The position numbers were made by a program, and so were the translations under genes. The notes under the pieces were generated by a model that worked only from the letters and a program-made list of their open reading frames with translations, was not told the DNA's origin and searched no databases. This document shows positions 11,772-22,700 of a stretch of 64,000 nt of DNA, piece after piece. Source of the DNA: Phaeosaccion multiseriatum (Eukaryota; Ochrophyta, other classes); NCBI GenBank assembly GCA_965112735.1, contig OZ218958.1, positions 124,001 to 188,000 of the forward strand, in the 5' to 3' direction. How positions within the stretch are numbered: the stretch's first letter is position 1; each line of letters begins with the position of its first letter.

Positions 11772-11893
11772 CGACAATTGTCGGTTGAAAGCTAATGCGC
11801 ATTAGTGCAGCGGTGGACGTAAAGTACGGGATGAGTACGGGAAGTTGAAACGGTCGGAGTAGACTTTAGCACTGGTGCGTCTGCCACGCTGCA

Positions 11894-13489
11894 TTGAGTA
11901 TGGCGGACCGACGAGTGTCTAGAGCTTCGAGGGAGAAGGCACGTCGTGCGATCAAGGAGCGGTGGCTCCGCGACCAAGAGAGCACGAGACAGGAGGGGGT
12001 TTTGAGTGGAAGGCAGGAGGGGCTACGAGCTGATTCAGCTCCTTCCGTCAGCATCCATTATGACTTGCGTAGGCGGTCAGGTATCGAACACTCAGACCTC
12101 TACCTGTGTGGGTTGCGTAGTGCCCAGGTGGGGCCCGCAACTGAATCCCCCAGGCGGGCAGCAGCGGTGAATCCCTCTGCTCGTAGCGGGAGCGGTGGCA
12201 GAGCGTCTACGCCTGCCATGTCTGGACTTAGGTCTGCTGCAGTGGCCAGTAGACCCACGGTGAAGTCCATCAGAGCTTCGAGAGAGGAGTCACGTCGTTG
12301 GCTCAAAGAGCGGTGGCTCCAGGATCAAGCGAGCAAGAAAAAGGATGGGGTTTTGAGTACTAGAAGGCCGGAGGAGCTTCGAGCTGATTCAGCTCCTTCC
12401 GGCAGCGGCTATGGCTTGCGTACGCGGTCTGGCATTGACTACAGAGAACTCCATCTGCGAGGGTTACGTAGTGCCCAGGTGGGGCCCGTAACGAACTCCC
12501 CCAGTCGGGCAGCAGCGGTGAATACCTCTGCTCGTAGCGGGAGCGGTGGCAGGGCTTTTACGCCTGCCATGTCTGGACTTAGGTCTGCTGTAGTGGCCAG
12601 TAGACCCACGGTGAAGTCCGTTTTGTCACAGTTGAATCAGATGGACGACGAGTCCATTGCAGCAGTGAAAGCAGCGTTGGCACGCATCATGAGGGATGCC
12701 GACGAGCGCTTCATGGACGCTGCAGAGGCACAAGAGAGCGAGGAGGCACCACCGGTTGTGGAAGCTCCTGCTCCACGTCGAGGCACTGTGCAAGACGCCA
12801 CGAATGAGGAACGGAGTGAGGAGGCACCAGGTTTGGAAGCTCCTGCTCCAGCCCGGAGTGAGGAGGCACCAGTCATGGAAGCTCCTACTCCAGCCCGGAG
12901 TGAGGAGGCACCAGTCATGGAAGCTCCTACTCCAGTTCGTGTGCAAGGCGAGGAATTCACTCAAGGAGTTTCTGCCGCGAACGATGACGATACCTTCGTC
13001 TTGAATGTAGACGGAGAAGGGGTTGAGGAGCCGGTGGTACCCGCACAAGGAGAAGGGGTTGAGGAGCCGGTGGTGCCCGACCACGAAGCCACGACATGCC
13101 CTACTGGGCAGAGCCGGCGACAGGCAGATGCGGTGGTGCGTGAGCAGTCCCAGCAACTATTGCGCAAGGAGGGGTGGAAGCGGTCCCAGCAGCGGCTACA
13201 CGAACAAGAGGTGGAGCACGAGGGGCCACAGCTACGTCTGAGGCAGGAGGTGAAGGAAGGCACAGGGGTAGTGGAAGAGACTGCGCCTCAGCGGCTTGGT
13301 CAACTATATCCTGGTCGGCTGGCACCAGCTGGTATTGGTACGGAATGGATATGGTTCCATGTGCGCTTCTGTTTTTTGGCTCAGGATGGCGATGCACCTC
13401 TTCAAGAGCATGAGGTGGTGTATGTGGAGCAGGACAAGGTCATACACATGAGGTGGTGTATGTGGAGCACGGCAAGGTCATGCGCTTGA
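11894..13489 (+). pseudogene. Gag-like frame of the copia element
   Basis: Open frame of 531 codons; a reasonable start is ATG at 11900 (MADRRVSRASREKARR). A segment of about 115 residues occurs twice in tandem (RASREKARRAIKERWLRDQ and RASREESRRWLKERWLQDQ), followed by three repeats of SEEAPVMEAPTPA. No CCHC zinc knuckle is visible. Assignment as Gag rests on position between the LTR and RT, not on homology. At the 3' end it runs into RT sequence in another frame. Confidence 0.6.
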
Positions 13490-13503
13490 AGGATGGCACT
13501 CTA

Positions 13504-14541
13504 CGACAAGGTCATGTGCTTGAAGAAGGCGCTCTATGCATGGCGTTTGCATCAGGCATCCTCATTGTATTTGTTGATGATTTGTCCTGCGGAGGAAAGC
13601 AGGAGGTGGTGGACTGGCTCTTTACAGAGCTGGACAACAAGTTTTCGTTGAAGAGACTTGGGCCCAATGTTGATCAGTTTTTGGGAGTGCGCGTTGTGTT
13701 CAACCGGAGCGTAGGCACTGTCACATTGACATTGGAGCACTACATCAAGAAGATGATAGTGAAGTTTGGTTTGGAGTCTGATCGAGTTTACTCGACACCC
13801 GGTGTGTCTGGCACAGCACTCAGCAAGAGTATGGAGCCATCGTCTGCAGCTGATGTAGCTTTTATGACTGACAAGGACTACCCCGGTGTGGTGGGCGTTT
13901 TGATGTGGATCTCAAACTGGACAAGGCCTGATATTGCCTATGCTGTTCGAGAGTTGTCGCGGTATATGAAGAACCCCGGCCCTGAGCATTGGAAGCAGGC
14001 TATGCGTGTGTTTGGCTACCTGAAGGGTACTGTGGATCGTGCTTTGGTGTTTGGCAAGGGCGAGTGTGTTTTGGAAGCATATGCAGACGCGAATTACGCT
14101 GCATGTGTTGACACTCGCAGGAGTTCGACTGGTTATGCTTTGATGTACGGAGGTGCAGCTATCACTTGGGGTGTGCGATTGCAGCTGAGTGTGGCGATGT
14201 CTTCGCTGGAGAGCGAGTACATGGCAGCCAGTGACTGTGTGAAGGAAATATTATACATTAGGCAGGTATTGAGTTTCTTGTTCCCTGATGACTCGTCGAA
14301 GGCGACAGTTGTTTTTGAGGACAACATGGGGTGTATCAAGCTGGCAGAGAGCAATGCATCGACACGGAGGATGAAGCACATTGATGTTCGGTTTCATTTT
14401 CTGCAAGACGCAGTGAAGGAGGCTCTTATTGCATTTGAGTACGTGGCTTCGAAGGCGCAGCTGGCTGACCTTTTGACGAAGCATGTGACCCCGGCAGTAC
14501 TTGTAGCTTTACGTGAAAAGATGATGGGTTTTAGGGCGTAG
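13504..14541 (+). pseudogene. Truncated copia polymerase: RT C-terminus and RNase H
   Basis: The reading starts inside the RT motif (VMCLKKALYAWRLHQ in an adjacent frame at about 13512), then in the main frame shows the catalytic FVDD motif, the connection region and copia RNase H blocks: ADANYAACVDTRRSSTGY, SSLESEYMAASD, EDNMGCIKLAES, KHIDVRFHFLQDAV and a final DLLTK. It ends with TAG at 14541, 33 bp before the next LTR. The upstream two thirds of pol are deleted and the entry is frameshifted, so it cannot encode a full polyprotein. Confidence 0.92.
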
Positions 14542-14574
14542 TTAGCGGAATGGACAGTACCAGGCGAGGAGGTG

Positions 14575-14886
14575 TGTTGAGATAAATCGATGTCGACACT
14601 AGATATCGATCTCATATCGCTGGTACAAGTCCGTTCACTACTTCTTCTTTTAGTGTTATGTAGCTAATAAGACGCTTTCCCACACTCGTGCAAGTACGAC
14701 ACCAGTCTCCAGGAGGGAGATATCCCAACATGTTGAGATAAATCGATGTCGACACTAGATATCGATCTCATATCGCTGGTACAAGTCCGTTCACTACTTC
14801 TTCTTTTAGTGTTATGTAGCTAATAAGACGCTTTCCCACACTCGTGCAAGTACGACACCAGTCTCCAGGAGGGAGATATCCCAACA
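14575..14886 (+). repeat. Two directly abutting LTRs
   Basis: 14575-14730 and 14731-14886 are two complete 156-bp LTRs with no base between them, an arrangement seen after end joining of two-LTR circles or template switching. Confidence 0.92.
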
Positions 14887-15141
14887 CGACAATTGTCGGT
14901 TGAAATCTAATGCGCATTAGTGCAGAGGTGAACGTAAAGTACGGGATGAGTTCGGAGAGCTGAAACGGTCGGAGTAGATCTTAGCACTGGTGCGTCTGCC
15001 ACGCTGCATTGAGTATGGCGGACCGACGAGTGTCTAGAGCTTCGAGGGAGAAGGCACGTCGTGCGATCAAGGAGCGGTGGCTCCGCGACCAAGAGAGCAC
15101 GAGACAGGAGGGGGTTTTGAGTAGGAGGAAAGCAGGAGGTG

Positions 15142-15698
15142 TGTTGAGATAAATCGATGTCGACACTAGATATCGATCTCATATCGCTGGTACAGCCAGT
15201 GACTGTGTGAAGGAAATATTATACATTAGGCAGGTATTGAGTTTCTTGTTCCCTGATGACTCGTCGAAGGCGACAGTTGTTTTTGAGGACAACATGGGGT
15301 GTATCAAGCTGGCAGAGAGCAATGCATCGACACGGAGGATGAAGCACATTGATGTTCGGTTTCATTTTCTGCAAGACGCAGTGAAGGAGGCTCTTATTGC
15401 ATTTGAGTACGTGGCTTCGAAGGCGCAGTTGGCTGACCTTTTGACGAAGCATGTGACCCCGGCAGTACTTGTAGCTTTACGTGAAAAGATGATGGGTTTT
15501 AGGGCGTAGTTAGCGGAATGGACAGTACCAGGCGAGGAGGTGTGTTGAGATAAATCGATGTCGACACTAGATATCGATCTCATATCGCTGGTACAAGTCC
15601 GTTCACTTCTTCTTCTTTTAGTGTTATGTAGCTAATAAGACGCTTTCCCACACTCGTGCAAGTACGACACCAGTCTCCAGGAGGGAGATATCCCAACA
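15142..15698 (+). mobile_element. LTR fragment, RNase H fragment and terminal LTR
   Basis: The 54-bp LTR start (15142-15195) is joined abruptly to RNase H sequence at GCCAGTGACTGTGTG, matching 14226 onward. The RNase H fragment reads KEILYIRQVLSFLFPDD to the end of the domain (stop at 15509). The final LTR is 15543-15698. Confidence 0.9.
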
Positions 15699-15709
15699 AT
15701 TTGTCCTCC

Positions 15710-17576
15710 AAGCGAGTTAACGAGCGGGAGGGGAAACCTCCCTTCTTAATCCAGGGGGGTGCGTATTTTTTGCAAGGGGGCCCTTATCTCGAAAATGTCG
15801 CTGCGTGCCTGGCTGCGCGCCCTTTTTCGTACTGTAGACGGTCTTTCTCCACACACACTCCTCGGCGGACCGAGCTTCTTTCACCAGCAGGCGCACCGAA
15901 AAAAGCGCTATCAATCCTCCCAGGTACTTCCCACCCCGTGGCGGACTGTGGGGCGAGAAAAATGCCCTAAACTAGGTCTTTAAAAGACTTTGCGGAAAAA
16001 TGGCACGGGCATGGACCACCAGCACCAGCTCCCTCACACCGCGGCAGCAGCAGCAGCAGCTCCACAGCAGCTTCAGCTTTCTCATCAGGTACACCAGGAC
16101 TCGCTCTGCCCTGCTGTGCCGCCCGCACGAATGGATACTGGGGAAGAAGAAGGGGGAGGCAGGTTCTTCTCCTGTGAGGAGGAGGGAGTTCGAAGAAGGG
16201 CACCGACATTAATGGATACAGGTGGGGGGGGGGTGGGGAAACAGCCCAAGGCAGCGGTGGATTACCACGTCCCACCACTGTGGGGCGAGAGAAATGCCAT
16301 AAACTAGGTCTTTAAAAGACTTTGCGGAAAAATGGCACGGGCATGGACCACCAGCATCAGTTCCCTCACAACTCGGCAGCAGCAGCAGCAGCACCACAGC
16401 AGCTTCAGCTTTCTCATCAGGTACACCAGGACTCGCTCCGCCCTGCTGCGCCGCCCGCACGAATGGATACTGGGGAAGAAGAAGGGGGAGGCAGGCTCTT
16501 CTCCTGTGAGGAGGAGGGAGTTCCAAGAAGGGCACCGACATCAATGGATACAGGTGGGGGGGTTGGGGAAGCAGCCCAAGGCCGGTGAATTACCACGTCC
16601 CACCACTCCGCCAAAGGGCACTGCATACTGGCTGCTGCTGCTGCTGCTCTCGGCCAACAAGCGACAGGGGGGGGGGGGGAAGAGTGGAGGATTAGCCCAG
16701 CCATGACACCCCACCACTCCGCCACTCTGATCCTTTACCCCGACACCGGCAAGGACGTCAGCCGCTAGGAGTATCGCCTCAGCCACAGCCACCACCGCCA
16801 GCAGGAGGGCCTGCAGCAGCTGCTGTGCCGCCCCCACCACACGGCCACCAGCCAAGCCAACCACGACTCAGACCCACCAGGCAGAGAGAGGCTCCCTCCC
16901 CCGGCAAGGCTGCTTTCTCAGGAGTACTACGTTGCCTCCACCACGACGGCAGACGCGAGTGGCAACCAGCCAGGGAAGACGCGGAGGCAGTAGACTAGAG
17001 GGAGGGGGGATATGCACCAGCAGAGGCAGGGCGAGGCAGGGCAGAGGTGGAGGCAGAGGCAGCATTCTAGAACGGATGGCCGCACATGCTGCAGTGGAGA
17101 GAGCAAGGGTCAGCAGGCTCAGTCCCGGTACAGCTGTATTACGGAGGACGACACGTGCTGTAGCGGTCCCGCAGAGGTCACGAGTCCGCAACAGCCCCAG
17201 TCTCACCACGACACCTCGAGCACGGAGAGGACGGCACGTGGTGCAGGGCAGAGATCACGAGTCAGCAACCTGCCAGAGGCCCGGTACTGCTCGAGCACGG
17301 AGGACGAGACGTGCTGTAGCGCAGCAGAGCAAAGGGTGATAGCTGCGAGCCTGCCTGGCTCGATGGTGTGGCTGGTCGGTGCTAACGACAATGTTCTTTC
17401 GGAGGAGGAGCGCGGCGTGCCAGTCCAGTGCCTGCACGCATTGCCGGCACCGTCGGGATGATGCCTCTCCAGTTCGAGCAGCAGCGGCTACAGATCATTG
17501 GTTAGCTCAGTAGCTTCAGTTCCTTACGTAAACTTACGTAAATATGTACCTATTGGCTGCTTTTGGCTGTGTATAG
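15710..17576. repeat. Tandem 330-bp duplication and degenerate minisatellites of unknown origin
   Basis: A unit of about 330 bp, from GGGGCGAGARAAATGCC through a CAG run to TGGATACAGGTGGGG, occurs at about 15949-16280 and 16282-16610. Both copies keep a frame starting MARAWTTS and an overlapping one with MDHQHQ. 17040-17390 contains imperfect repeats around GACGAGACGTGCTGTAGC and CAGAGRTCACGAGTC. It may be retroelement debris or a rapidly evolving gene; no family was recognised. Confidence 0.55.
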
Positions 17577-19400
17577 GCCGCGTTGTTGGCCCTGCAGTGG
17601 CTGTCTTAAAACGTAGGCTCCACAAGAAATACTACCACAGCTTGCCTGACGCAGTTACGGGAGAACCTCCCCTATCACGCTCTTCTTGTAAGTATAGACT
17701 AACCCGTGACCCGTTTCCTTTTTTTCTTCCAGGGCAGCTTCAGCTCATGGACTGCGAAAACATGGAATACTATGGACAGATCGCCTTGGGCACACCCCCG
17801 GTACGTTTGCGACAAGATGCATGCGTGCATTTCTCTTCCTTCCTCTCTTTTCTCTCTGTCTTCCGCAAACCTTCGTCTCCCTCTCTCACTCTTCGCTCTG
17901 TTGCCATCCTCACTCCCCACACAGGTTTCCTTCAACGTGCTGTTCGACACGGGGAGTGCAGACCTGTGGGTCCCCTCCGTTTCCTGCACCGACGGTTGTG
18001 ACGCAGGTCAGAAACTCTACGATTCCTCCGCCACGTCCACCTACGAGCCCGTCGGTACCCCTTTTGCAGCTGAGTACCAAGATGGCACCACCGCCAGAGG
18101 CTTTCTGTCCATCGACGTGTTGGAGTGGGGCGGGGTCGCGGCGCCCGTCACGTTCGGGGAGCTGGCCTCTCTGACCCTGGTGGGCGGTTGTGGGGGTGTG
18201 GATGGTGTGATGGGACTGGGCTTCACGGAGCTGTCTACCACCCAAACCATGCCGCCCTTCGGCGAGCTGGTGGAGCAAGGGGTGGTGCCTTCCGGGGTCT
18301 TTGGGGTGTACCTTGGGGACATTGACGTCGACGAGGCAGCAGGAGCAGCAGCAGCTTTAGACGGGGCGGTCATGAAAGGAGAGCTGACGCTGGGAGCGGT
18401 GGACCAGAGCAGGTACGAGGGGTGTCTCCATTGGTGTGACGTGCCGCTCTTCACCAGCTTCGGTCTAGGGTATTGGTCGGTGGTGATTGACTCGCTGCGC
18501 GTGGGGGGAGGCAATGCGCCCGTGACGACGGGACCGAGTGAGGCAATGGTGGACACAGGTACCAGCATGCTCATAGGACCGTATGCTGCCATCGGAAAGG
18601 TGGCCGACCAGCTGGGACAAGTCTTGTGCTTTATGGTGGAGGAAGGGGTGTACGGCCGCTCAAGCTCAGCCGTAGAGAAAACTGTGGACTGTGGGGAGGC
18701 TGGAGCGATCCTCGCTGTGGAATGCTCTCAACCCCTGGGCACCATCGAAATGGAAGTCGGAGGAATGATGCTTTCGCTGTCGGGGAGCGATTTGGTCATA
18801 CCATTGGACGACTTTTTAACCACTGACAGCGAGTCGGAAGGAACCGATGCCTTGTGTATTGTTGCCATGCAGGGGCAGGAAGGCGACGCCTGGATACTCG
18901 GGGACACGTTCTTGAGACAGTACTACACGGCCTTTGACTACTCCAATAGGAAGATTGGCTTCGCTGAGTCGGTAGAGAGTGGAGAGAGGCAGTCCGATCT
19001 GTGTGAGGCTGACTTGAGTATTTCGATCCACCACGAGACGCCCAAGGGAGGGAGGGACGGAGGCGGAAGGGCAGGCGACAATGGCGCTGCAGCAGGGACC
19101 ACGGCACCATCGCCAGAGCGGGGAGGAGGCGGAGGGGGCCGGGGTAGCGCTGGTTCACCACCTCCTCCCACTGAGACGCCTCAGACTACGACATCGACCA
19201 GCCCTGTGGTGCCGACAAGTAGTAATGTCATGTCCAACGGTACAGCGGCTTGTCTAGGGGCGGCGGGGGCCAGCCTCGCCATCCTGCTTGTGGTGCTGCT
19301 CGTGAGGGAGTTTAAGCGCTTTGGTGGGCCTGGGGCCTCCTCCCGCCTCGGACACAGCCGCTTGCAGCAAGATCAAGAGCACGAGCATGAGCACGAGTAG
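17577..19400 (+). CDS. Pepsin-type aspartic protease with C-terminal membrane anchor (first exon not resolved)
   Basis: Exons 17577?-17687, 17733-17800 and 17925-19400 join in frame. The prosegment-like part reads VLKRRLHKKYYHSLPD, then the pepsin A1 landmarks follow: MEYYGQIALGTPP, the first catalytic FDTGSADLWVPS, and the second AMVDTGTSMLIGP, with WILGDTFLRQYYTAFDY near the end. Paired Cys around the first lobe (CTDGC) fit the family. After the protease fold come a Ser/Thr/Pro/Gly-rich stalk and a hydrophobic segment (AACLGAAGASLAILLVVLLV) followed by basic residues, indicating a type I anchor. It should act in the secretory path, vacuole or cell surface. No convincing initiator Met with signal peptide was found; a possible acceptor is TATAG at 17572-17576. 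Confidence 0.88.
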
Positions 19401-19776
19401 CACGGGGGTGTGGTAGATTGTCCTGCCTGAGGGTTTCCGGTCACACATTCTGGGGTATAATAAGAATGTCGGTTTCCTAGGCACGCCCCGAGGGGGTTCA
19501 ACGGCTCTAGCGTTTCACCCTCCTCTTTGTGGGCACAAGCTTTGCATCAGCAAGTAGTAGAGATATATTATCAATACGGACACTGACGCCCCACCATAGG
19601 CGCAGCATATACTTAGTCCAAACCCCGCAACGTTTCTACTATCTTAGCTTAGCACAGGGGCCATTAGAGAGAGGCGTTGCTTTCGCACATGCCTCTGCTT
19701 TTGGTCACTCTGACACACCGTTCTGTGCTGCACGTGTTAAAGACAAAGTCAAAATAGTAAAAATTAATTCTTCTTC
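19401..19776. other. Convergent intergenic spacer
   Basis: Separates the stop codons of the aspartic protease and the minus-strand zinc-finger gene. It contains AT-rich stretches (GAGATATATTATCAATACGG; TAAAAATTAATTC) suitable for 3' ends. No gene seen. Confidence 0.5.
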
Positions 19777-22700
19777 TCAGGCATTCGCCCTGTGGTGATA
19801 GCACAGGCCTCCTTTTCGGGCGTCGCTGCCACAGCCTTCTATGCTGCACTTCTTCCTTGCCCCGTGCTTGCCGCACAGGCCTCCTTTTCGGGCGTCTCTG
19901 CCACAGCCTTCTATGCTGCACTCATCCGTTCCCCCGTGCTGGCGGCACAGGCCTCTTTTTTGGGCGTCTCTGCCACAGCCTTCTATGCTGCACTTCTTCC
20001 TTGCCCCGTGCTTGCCGCACAGGCCTCCAGTTATGGCAACGTTGGCACAGCCTTCTATGCTGCACTCCTTCCTTTCCCCGTGGTGATAGCACAGGCCTCC
20101 TTGTGCGGCCACTCTGCCACAGCCTTCTATGCTGCACTTCTTCCTTGCCCCGTGCTTGCCGCACAGGCCTCCAACTCTGGCAACGTTGGCACAGCCTTCT
20201 ACACTGCACTTCTTCCTTTCCCCGTGGTGACAGCACAGGCCTCCTTGTCGGGCCACTCTGCCACAGCCTTCTCTGCTGCACTTCTTCCTTGTATGTACCT
20301 TCGGCTTCGCCGCGGGTGATGCCTCGCTGCTGGCGGCCTCCTCTCGGCTGCTGCTGCCGCCGCCGGCGGGTGGTGGTGGCTTCAAGTTGCTGCCGAGTCT
20401 AGGCTTCTTTTTGGCGGGGCTGCGTGGTGGTGGCGGGGACGTGGACGGTGATCGCGCCCTCTTTCTCCCTTCTGGTCCAGCTGGTGCTGGTGCTGGTGCT
20501 GGTGCTGGTGCTGCTGCCTGCTCCTGCGGCCTTCCCTTGGCACGCAATCGGCCCGCCAAGCCACCGTGGTGACTCGCTCCTCCTCCTCCTCCTCCTCCTC
20601 CTCCTCCTCCTCCTCCTCCCCCGTCTGTGTCGCCCTCCTGCTGCTGCTCCTGCTGCTGCTCGACGACTTGGATGTGCGTGCGTGCGTGCGTACATACCAT
20701 GCATGCATTCATGCGAGGAGAGGGAAGAGAGCAGAGTGTGGTAGCGGCAGCGGTGAGGTGAGGTGTAACGGCTGCAGCAGGCCAAGTGTTGCCGACAAAC
20801 AACAGAACCATCGAGTATTCACTTGATTTGGCACATCGCGTATCTTCACTCACGACCACTTACTCGCCTACTCACTCACCCGCACGTACCCCCCCGCGCC
20901 CCGCTGGCCCTGCCGTGCCCGCCGGCAATCCTCCTCCCCCAGCTCCACCGCCCAGTATGGATGAAGACAGTTCCCTCCGGTCCGTGTCGCCCCCCTGCTG
21001 CTGCTCGACGACTTGGATGTGCGTGCGTGCGTGCGTACATACCATGCATGCATTCATGCGAGGAGAGGGAAGAGAGCAGAGTGTGGTAGCGGCAGCGGTG
21101 AGGTGAGGTGTAACGGCTGCAGCAGGCCAAGTGTTGCCGACAAACAACAGAACCATCGAGTATTCACTTGATTTGGCACATCGCGTATCTTCACTCACGA
21201 CCACTTACTCGCCTACTCACTCACCCGCACGTACCCCCCCGCGCCCCGCTGGCCCTGCCGTGCCCGCCGGCAATCCTCCTCCCCCAGCTCCACCGCCCAG
21301 TATGGATGAAGACAGTTCCCTCCGGTCCGTGTCGCCCCCCTGCTGCTGCTCGACGACTTGGATGTGCGTGCGTGCGTGCGTACATACCATGCATGCATTC
21401 ATGCGAGGAGAGGGAAGAGAGCAGAGTGTGGTAGCGGCAGCGGTGAGGTGAGGTGTAACGGCTGCAGCAGGCCAAGTGTTGCCGACAAACAACAGAACCA
21501 TCGAGTATTCACTTGATTTGGCACATCGCGTATCTTCACTCACGACCACTTACTCGCCTACTCACTCACCCGCACGTACCCCCCCGCGCCCCGCTGGCCC
21601 TGCCGTGCCCGCCGGCAATCCTCCTCCCCCAGCTCCACCGCCCAGTATGGATGAAGACAGTTCCCTCCGGTCCGTGTCGCCCCCCTGCTGCTGCTCGACG
21701 ACTTGGATGTGCGTGCGTGCGTGCGTACATACCATGCATGCATTCATGCGAGGAGAGGGAAGAGAGCAGAGTGTGGTAGCGGCAGCGGTGAGGTGAGGTG
21801 TAACGGCTGCAGCAGGCCAAGTGTTGCCGACAAACAACAGAACCATCGAGTATTCACTTGATTTGGCACATCGCGTATCTTCACTCACGACCACTTACTC
21901 GCCTACTCACTCACCCGCACGTACCCCCCGCGCCCCGCTGGCCCTGCCGTGCCCGCCGGCAATCCTCCTCCCCCAGCTCCACCGCCCAGTATGGATGAAG
22001 ACAGTTCCCTCCGGTCCGTGTCGCCCCCCTGCTGCTGCTCGACGACTTGGATGTGCGTGCGTGCGTGCGTACATACCATGCATGCATTCATGCGAGGAGA
22101 GGGAAGAGAGCAGAGTGTGGTAGCGGCAGCGGTGAGGTGAGGTGTAACGGCTGCAGCAGGCCAAGTGTTGCCGACAAACAACAGAACCATCAAGTATTCA
22201 CTTGATTTGGCACATCGCGTATCTTCACTCACGACCACTTACTCGCCTACTCACTCACCCGCACGTACCCCCCCGCGCCCCGCTGGCCCTGCCGTGCCCG
22301 CCGGCAATCCTCCTCCCCCAGCTCCACCGCCCAGTATGGATGAAGACAGTTCCCTCCGGTCCGTGTCGCCCCCCTGCTGCTGCTCGACGACTTGGATGTG
22401 CGTGCGTGCGTGCGTACATACCATGCATGCATTCATGCGAGGAGAGGGAAGAGAGCAGAGTGTGGTAGCGGCAGCGGTGAGGTGAGGTGTAACGGCTGCA
22501 GCAGGCCAAGTGTTGCCGACAAACAACAGAACCATCGAGTATTCACTTGATTTGGCACATCGCGTATCTTCACTCACGACCACTTACTCGCCTACTCACT
22601 CACCCGCACGTACCCCCCGCGCCCCGCTGGCCCTGCCGTGCCCGCCGGCAATCCTCCTCCCCCAGCTCCACCGCCCAGTATGGATGAAGACAGTTCCCTC

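Larger units (their letters stand above)
11616..15698 (+). mobile_element. Degenerate Ty1/copia-type LTR retrotransposon, rearranged into a five-LTR array
   Basis: A 156-bp LTR (TGTTGAGATAAATCGATG...GATATCCCAACA) occurs intact at 11616-11771, 14575-14730, 14731-14886 and 15543-15698, and as a 54-bp fragment at 15142-15195. The whole array is flanked by the 5-bp direct repeat ATTTG (11611-11615, 15699-15703), so it entered once and was rearranged afterwards or during reverse transcription. Internal parts: gag-like frame, RT C-terminus plus RNase H, then a repeated 5' leader (14887-15130) and a second RNase H fragment. Protease, integrase and most of RT are missing, so it is non-autonomous. The purine-rich GGCGAGGAGG just before 14575 may be the polypurine tract; CGACAATTGTCG after the first LTR is a perfect palindrome in the primer-site position. 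Confidence 0.93.
11552..15709. repeat. 24-bp inverted repeat split by the retroelement
   Basis: The left arm (11552-11575) begins GGAGGACAAATTCTCCCCGG. The right arm is 11598-11615 continued at 15704-15709 once the element and one target copy are removed. The arms then match perfectly over 24 bp around a 22-bp loop, so the retroelement landed inside a hairpin-forming sequence. No target duplication of the hairpin itself was found. Confidence 0.8.

Noticed and set aside
19792-20402. Plus-strand frames rich in Ala/Cys (175-181 codons)
   Set aside because: Reverse complement of the seven zinc-finger repeats.
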